Source: Dipteris shenzhenensis (taxonomy: Eukaryota > Polypodiophyta > Polypodiopsida > Gleicheniales). From it: a DNA stretch of 64,000 nucleotides. Within the stretch, counting starts at the first letter, position 1, and every line of letters starts with the position of its first letter. The DNA lies in the NCBI GenBank assembly GCA_047967505.1, contig CM106538.1. The stretch is one strand, 5' to 3'. This document shows positions 57,508-64,000 of the stretch, piece after piece. The position numbers were made by a program, and so were the translations under genes. The notes beneath the pieces were generated by a model. The model did no database searches. It was not told the origin of the DNA and saw only the letters and a program-made list of their open reading frames with translations.

Positions 57508-60500
57508 AGGCAGGGAATGCACATCATTTCCATGCCTAGGTCCATCACGCACAAAGAAAGGCTTGAGGTAACGCTTGTTGATCACCTTCTTGCCATATGG
57601 TTCATGCAGCTCCTGAACTTGTACAGACCCATTGCTACATTCCTTGATGACTTTGTATGGACCAGTCCACAGTGGCAGAAACTTCTTATCCATTTGGTGG
57701 TCCAATCTGTTATCAAAGCGTAGCACAACATCCCCCTCAGCAAAGTGCTTTCCCATCCCTTGTGAATCTTAGCATCCAAGTGGGCCTTTTTGTCGATTCT
57801 TTTGGATCTCTATTTGGTGTAGTGCAAGGCGTCGGGTTTCATCTAACTTCTCAAGTTGTACCAATCTGGCCTCTACATGTTCATCTTCTGTCATCCTCTG
57901 TTGCTGTGCCAATCTCAAGGCCGAAATCTCTATCTCTAGTGGTAAAACTGCCTCAGTACCATACACCAACTCAAAAGGAGTGTGACCTGTAGATGTTTTA
58001 TGAGTGATGTTGTAAGCCCACACGGCTTTAGTGACCTTCTGATCCCATTGGCTCCTGTTCCCTATGGCCATTTTTCCCATGGTTTTACAAAGGAGGCCAT
58101 TGGTCCGCTCTGTTTGACCCATGGATGCCAGATAATAGATGCTAGAAGTCTGATGATCAATACCCATGTGTTCCATGAGTAACTCCACTGCACTTCATTT
58201 AAGAATGGACTCCCATGGTCAGAGACAATCTCCATGGGTGTCCCAAACCTTGTGCAGATACGTTCAAATATGAAATTTGAAACTGGCTTACCATTTGCAG
58301 TGGGGAGGGCGATAGCTTCAGCCCACTTAGTGACGTACTGAGTGGCTACCAAAAGATACTTCTTTTTGCGGGCAGTCATGGGCAAGGGCCTGACAAAATC
58401 TATTCCCCACTTCTGAAACGGATGGATGGACATCACTAGGTGATGTTGCCCAGGATGCAAATCCTTCCTGTCAAAGAATTGGCATGGTTCACAGGTTTTG
58501 CAATACAAAGTGACATCCTTGAACAAGGTCGGCCAATAGTATCCAGCATGTAAAATCTTCTTAGCTGTATAGTCACTGGCATAGTGGCCTCCACAAAATC
58601 CATCATGATAATGCTTCAATACCTTAGGCACTTCATCTGCATCAATGGCCCGTCTTGGTACCCCATCCATGCCTTGACGGTACAACACCCCATCAAGGAG
58701 GGTGTAGCACCTACTATCTCTGCAGATCTTCTTTCTCTCATAGCTAGTACTTTCTGGAGGAAAGGAGAAAGTAGTCAGAAACCTATAAACACCACCATAC
58801 CATGGATCCCCAACTTCTATGGCTGCTACAAGGGTTACATCAAGGCACTCCTCTAAATCAATCAAAGCATTCTTCTAGTTGGAACATCCCCCTTTTACAA
58901 TTTTGAAAGAAAAATCACATTCTTGTAGAACTACCAACCATTTGGCCAACCGGCCCATGGGATTTGGTGATTGAAGAACCTGCTTTGCAAGACCAGTGCT
59001 AGTGAGTATAATGAAGGACTTTCCAGCCACATAATGCTTGAATTTCTCAGTGCAAAACACTAAAGACAAGGCATGCTTGTCAGCCTCTAAATAGTGTCGC
59101 TCAGTGTCGAGCAATTGTCGAGAAGCAAATCGAACGGGATACATGAACCTATCCTCCCCTTGCTGCAGAAGAATACCTGCTAGAGTGTGCTCACCAAACC
59201 CAGGATTGATATAGAAAGTCTTTGACCACCAATCTGGATTGCGTAGAATGGGTTCTGAAGCCAGATCATTCTTGATTTGTGCAAACCCATGATCACAATC
59301 CTCATCCCAAGAGCAATTAACCCCATCTTTTAATAGCATAGTCATGGGTCGTGTCAAAGCAGCATATTGATCAATGAAGTGGCGATAATATCCTGCTAGA
59401 TTGATAAATGAGCATACCTGACATTTGGTTGTTGGTGGGGAGAGCTTGAGGATAGCTTCTACTTTCTCGGGGTCAGGCTTGATGCCCTCAGATGAGACAA
59501 TATGTCCCAATAACCTCCCTTGAGTGGCTCCAATGGTGCATTTCTCAGGGTTGAGACTGCCGTTTGCATCATTGATCCTTTGGAAGGCCAATCTAACCTT
59601 CATGACATGCTCCTTACGTGACGTGAATATACAAAAATCATCTAAAAACACCTCCAAGAAATCCCCCAAATAAGGACCAAAAACCATCTGCATAAATCTT
59701 TGAAAGGTAGCAGGAGCATTGGTGAGGCCAAATGGCATTACTTTGAATGCAAATTCCCCCAGGGTGTGGCAAATGTGGTTTTAAGCACATCTTCTTCGGC
59801 AATTCTGATTTGATAAAACCCAGAGTAACCATCACAGAAAGTATACATCTCATGACCACTTACCTTCTCAAGAATGAGGTCTTGAAAGGGTAGAGGATGA
59901 TGATCCCTCTTGGTGGCTGCATTGAGTTTCTTATAGTCAATGCAGACCCGCCACTTGTTGTTTTTCTTTGGGGTGACTACCACTGGTGAAACCCATTCAA
60001 TATTGTGAACCGGAACAATAAACCCAGCCTCTACAAGCTTCTGCAACTTTGAGCACAAAGCATCCATCTGCAGGGGCCCTAATCTCTGATACTTCTGAGC
60101 CATAGGCTTCGCATCATGCTTCAGCTCTATCTTGTGCTCTATGGTAGTCACATGGCGAAGGTGGTGGTAGCTAGTTGCAAAGAGGTCAGGGAAATCTTTA
60201 AACATTTCTAGGAACTCGTCTTTCTCACTTGGAGTGAGATATGGGGAAAGCATACACTCAAGCTATCGAGGACTAGCTATTACCTTTTCTGCAGATGGCG
60301 GGATCAGAGACATCCCCATCATGTAAACTTCCTCCTCTGAGAATCCCTCCCCCCGTCTAATTCTTCCATTGATTCAGACACGGAGGATGAGAGAGTATCA
60401 CTGTCTTTCTCCTCTTCTTCTTCTGGTTCTGTGGCACCAGGTTGCACCAGGATCTTCTCCTTAGAAGCACCAAAAGACATGTGTCCTGTCTTCCAATAGC

Positions 60501-60624
60501 TGACTGCATCACTCTTTCTCAACCATGGTCTCTCGAGTATGGCTGGGTAACTCCTGCCTGTATCTTCTATGTCCACTACATAGAAATTGACGGTGGTGGT
60601 CAACCCATTAACAGTGATGGGCAA
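57508..60624 (-). pseudogene. Gypsy pol of element F, broken
   Basis: Right to left: protease end (YPAILERPWLRKSDAVSYW, 60624-60319), RT (FIVPVHNIEWVSPVVVTPKK, CIDYKKLNAATKRDHHPLPF, then after a shift at 59740 MPFGLTNAPATFQRFM and the active-site box VFLDDFCIF), RNase H (FASRQLLDTERHYLEADKHA, near 59100), and integrase with the HHCC finger (KHYHDGFCGGHYAS ... CKTCEPC), WGIDFVRPLP and GRV-like YYLASMGQTERTNGLL after a shift near 58190. The C-terminus is LWTGPYKVIKECSNGSVQVQ (near 57650). At least four shifts or stops; non-functional. In Ty3 elements this protein copies and inserts the element. Confidence 0.9.
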
Positions 60625-60702
60625 ATCCTCAATGACTCCCAGGGTGGCGAGTCATCGACCATCTGCTACCTTGATTCGAGTGGAGGAACGCCTTGTACAT
60701 TT

Positions 60703-61358
60703 CTTTATAGCCACAAGAGGGGGTCTCTCCCAATTAATGCATCCTCCCACATGCATGGTGTGTGTGGAAAAGTCTCCCATGTGGGCTAGGCGGTTATGCA
60801 CTCTCAATTGTGTGCGACAACCCTTTGCCTCAATTTTCCACATAAATCAAGCCCTATATCTCAAGTCTATGATACTCCCTTGGTCTCTTCCCAATTTTAT
60901 AATATGTTCAAACCTCTAAGAGGACAAGTGGAGGGTTGGCACAAGGAATCTTGCCACCTCATCCTACTTTTCCCATTATTTAACTTGCTCTCTTGGACCT
61001 TCTATACCTCCCCCACATGGGCCTATCCTATATGGAGGGAATAACCCAATATAATATCCATCTCCACCTATTTTATATTACTTCTCCCATGGACTTTGAG
61101 CCATATTTTACTAAATGTAGCCTAGGTGGAGGGGTGGCACATGGAGGAGCCATGCCACCTTACATTTTATAATATTACTACCATGGATTATGTACAACAC
61201 ACCTTATGGGTCCTCTTACGTGGAAAGGTGGCACATGGTCATGCCCTGCCACCTCAACCTTGGGCCCTATGCACACCATATTTTATTATACTATTGCCAC
61301 ATATACAAACACACACACATATTAATGCCTTTTTCTTTAGACAATTTTATCCATAACA
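60703..61358 (-). repeat. Truncated 5' LTR of element F
   Basis: Matches the outer part of 56533-57496, from TTTATAGCCA-AAGAGGGGGT to the end, very closely (few differences), so the deletion is younger than the insertion. Confidence 0.85.
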
Positions 61359-64000
61359 ATAGACTTGAATTTTTTCTAGCTTTCTCTTCTTACATTAAGC
61401 ATTTCGAATTCTTGTTGATGAGTAGTATCGAATGGAGGGCTAGATTTGTTGGAGTAGATTTGGGGAGAAGCGACCAATTTTATGGCCCTCTCTTGGCTAT
61501 ATTATTTGCACTATAAATAGGACATTGTCCCCCTCTATGATGTTAATCCTACTAAGGATATTTTGGGTTCCATCAAGGAGGATGAGAAATTCGTAGTAGC
61601 CTTTAGTCTAGCTACATTAATAATAAATTTTTCCACATCTCAAGTAGGTTTTGGATTAACCCTTGATGAAAATTCTAAGTTATAAATCTATTTTCACTTA
61701 TTGATACAATTGTTCTTTTGATCCAATTCTATCTTCTCTTGTGGTACTTTTCATGAGGTTTTTGATACCTATTGCTTGAGCTTGTGATCCTAGTTGTCTA
61801 CTAGGGTTTGACTAACATCCCAACTCTAGTACTAAGGCAATTCATTTTTTATTTATTTGTGGTGTCAAATCAAGAGGGAAAACATGGGCTATTCGAAACT
61901 TTGAAATAGAGTAGAAATGGAGTAAAAAGTGGTCTCTAGACTCAAATATATTCATCTGCATGAATAACGTCAACAAAGAATTATAGTATTTCTTTTTTTT
62001 GCAAGTTTGCCTTTTATGGATCATTTGAAATGAAAGTATGTTTTGGAAGTTAAGATCTCTAAAAATTTATTAAAAAATGAAGTGATTGCATAGATACAGA
62101 ACTAGATAACTCAAATAAAAATCAAGGGAGACCAATTGAGAAAATGATACTGATTGAGTGATACCAAGTTATTTGTGTGCTCTTTATATTTTAAGTATGA
62201 TGCTAATGAGTTCCAACAATGAAATGCTAGTCTAGGCATTATATTGGATATAAACAGTCTTGCTCAATCAACATATGAGGCTAAAAAAAATTGTTTGTGT
62301 GCATCTTCTTATATTTTTGTTTCATTCTATCCATGTTCCAATTCACATTACTTCATGAAAAACTATAACTAAGGACAAGTTTGGGAGTGTAAAAGGGAGA
62401 TAGAAAGGAAAATGGAGGAGCAAATGCATGGGAGTTTGAGAATTGGTTAGCTGCATAATTGGAAATAGGCTCTATTGGGCATACATGTGTGTGTGTGTGT
62501 GTATGTGTGCACATGCGTGCATGTGCATGTGCATGTGCGTGTGCACATGCACATGCCCATGATATAAAAAATAAAGTAAATTTTTATTTGGTTGCACAAC
62601 AGAACTTCTCGTAGGTGGCATTGCTTCAACTTACACTAAAATATACAAGAGGAGGGCAAAAATTAAACGCTCTTCAAATTTCACATTTATAGAAGGGATA
62701 TAATCATTGACCCCAAAACTCATAGTAGGGGTTTATAAAAGAGGGAGAAACGGATTACAGAGGGGTTTTAAAAATACCATTTGAATGCATGTTGTATACA
62801 TGGTTTACACAAGGTGGACCCCTCGAGTTGTGCCTGTACCATGGATGATTTTTTCAACTTAGTTTCGTTAAGAAGTTAAAATTTTATATTGGTATCAAAA
62901 GTATGTATCTAATAAGGATCTATCTCCGGGCCATTTTTCTCCATTGTCTCATGTCTCAACTTCTTTGCTATGATCTAAAGTGAAAGTAGAAGATGGAGGG
63001 AAATTGATATGACCTATGCTTTTCTTGCCATCGATGGACCAATAGCCAAATTGAAATGTTCTTTGTAGTAGACGTGAATCAATGTCCTTTTATCTGCCTC
63101 ACATTAGGTTTCATCCTACATCATGTAATAAAAATAACTTTAAAAGTTATCTCAATAGATTAAAACAGTAATAGTAAGAGCTAACCAAAAAACATGTTGG
63201 CGTTATGTAGGGAGCCCTTACCAATAAAGATGGTCATGTCCAACACATTTTTCATTGATGACACTCATCCTTGCCCTAGAGTGTAGGTCTGAATGAAAAA
63301 TTACAACATGCCAAAGTGTTGCCATTGTTATCATCATGAACTGCTCAAGAAGACTCATTAGCTCCTTTGCCTTGTAAGGAACTTTGTTGAATGTAGATCA
63401 TAGAACATTAAAACCATATATGGTAAATCTACAATGACCAATATGTACTCATTCTTTGAAACTATCTTTGACAGTTCATTGCAATCACCATCGACCACAT
63501 AGTAAAAATTTGGTGTATGGTCCTCTCCCCGATTGAACTCTAACACATCATCACAAACAGTGACAGTTTACTGTCATGGTTAACAGTCTTTTTCTTTGAT
63601 AGCCCAATCAATGAGTTGCTTGACACTAGCCAGGCATCATCATACTCTTAGATCCCTTCATGCCTCATTTCTAAAAGATATTGTCAAAATAATAATTTAA
63701 TGTTTTTATGGATCAAGAAATATCAAGTTTCAAAAACAATTATCATTATCGTATGCATACCAAATTTGACATTAAGTTTAAAAAACAATTATCATTGTCA
63801 TATGCATACCAAATTTGACATACCATTCTTTTAAAGACATTAAAATTTGGAGCAAGGCTCTCCATTTTACTACTCTTGAGGTATTCTTCTCGAATAGCTT
63901 CCCAATCTGGAATGTTCAATTGTCGGATCATTGATTCTTGCATTCGCAACTATATTTTATGCTTGCGTTAATACACATGTAGCATTTATTCTACTTTCAC
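61359..64000. other. Intergenic; microsatellite and weak exon candidates
   Basis: AT-rich. (TG)n-type alternating tract at 62485-62563. Minus-strand exon-like stretches at 63949-63824 (acceptor atatag; RQLNIPDWEAIREEYLKSSK; donor gtatgt) and 63546-63358 (YYVVDGDCNELSKIVSKNEY) may belong to one decayed gene. Family not recognised. Confidence 0.4.

Larger units (their letters stand above)
56533..61358 (-). mobile_element. Gypsy (Ty3) LTR retrotransposon F, 5'-deleted
   Basis: 3' LTR 56533-57496, with a purine tract of eight G (minus) at 57500-57507; pol 57508-60624; right-hand LTR only 60703-61358, which is the outer two thirds. The inner third of that LTR, the primer site, gag and the pol start are missing at a single junction near 60700. 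Outer right end reads ...ATCCATAACA. No target duplication was found. Order protease-RT-integrase on the minus strand is Gypsy type; no chromodomain seen. Confidence 0.88.

Noticed and set aside
62447-62629. Small Cys/Thr/His-rich ORF
   Set aside because: Translation of the (TG)n microsatellite.
63358-63546. DPPY-type methyltransferase remnant (VIVDLPYMVL)
   Set aside because: The motif lacks the key Pro and no other methyltransferase block is visible; left as an unidentified exon candidate.

Overview
This window looks like nuclear DNA from a land plant (or close streptophyte). It carries Arabidopsis-type CCCTAAA telomere-like arrays, LTR retrotransposons primed by initiator methionine tRNA, a CACTA TNP2 transposase, GT-AG introns of about 100 bp, and plant promoter signatures (TATA box plus telo-box). 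Several ORF families here are ones I associate with unnamed transposons of non-flowering plants and algae, so a fern, lycophyte, bryophyte or similar is my guess, but the species cannot be fixed by eye. No rRNA, tRNA or organellar gene was recognised. Almost nothing is an intact host gene: the only long intact retrotransposon reading frame is one Gag. Layout: 1-2325 holds a decayed transposase-like gene with one intron. 2640-5400 is a satellite of about 14 monomers of roughly 180 bp, four of them carrying CCCTAAA arrays. 5425-5990 is a duplicated segment with (GA)n. 6170-10046 (minus) is a decayed three-exon RING-H2 gene with an AT-rich 1.9-kb intron, a TATA/telo-box promoter and, upstream of it, about 16 copies of an 18-bp palindrome (10102-10757). 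11064-17087 (minus) is a CACTA TNP2 transposase gene, followed on the plus strand by a second degenerate ORF (18568-22672); arrays of a TCTATAGACGC-like motif lie at 17150-17830 and 22940-23390. Each gene is interrupted by a small non-autonomous LTR element (11583-14298 and 18744-21403). 26131-35596 is a 9.5-kb minus-strand Copia element with a perfect 5-bp target duplication. It is itself interrupted by a young gag-only element with identical LTRs (27445-30169), and its long leader holds an antisense GRAS-gene fragment. 36389-39354 is a second decayed transposase-like family, bracketed by C-rich and G-rich tracts. 39814-40999 is a decayed histone-H3-like gene with a long Pro/Ser/His-rich extension. 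41184-41414 is a nearly perfect 230-bp hairpin. 41652-49148 holds gene and transposon fragments, simple repeats and a solo-LTR-like copy. 49149-54476 is a second Copia element (plus, 5.3 kb). 55490-56330 is another decayed conserved ORF. 56533-61358 is a minus-strand Gypsy element that has lost gag, its primer site and part of its 5' LTR. 61359-64000 is mostly empty. Four themes join these parts. (1) Related LTR elements share LTR, leader and gag-start sequences but carry different gene-like cargo between them, including the GRAS piece. (2) Decayed genes are broken mostly by TAG and TGA at positions that homology or repeat copies predict to be Gln or Arg, as expected of methyl-cytosine deamination. 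(3) Telomere-type sequence recurs in a satellite, in LTRs and in promoters. (4) Nested insertions with readable target duplications give a relative order of events. Coordinates and difference counts were read by eye.
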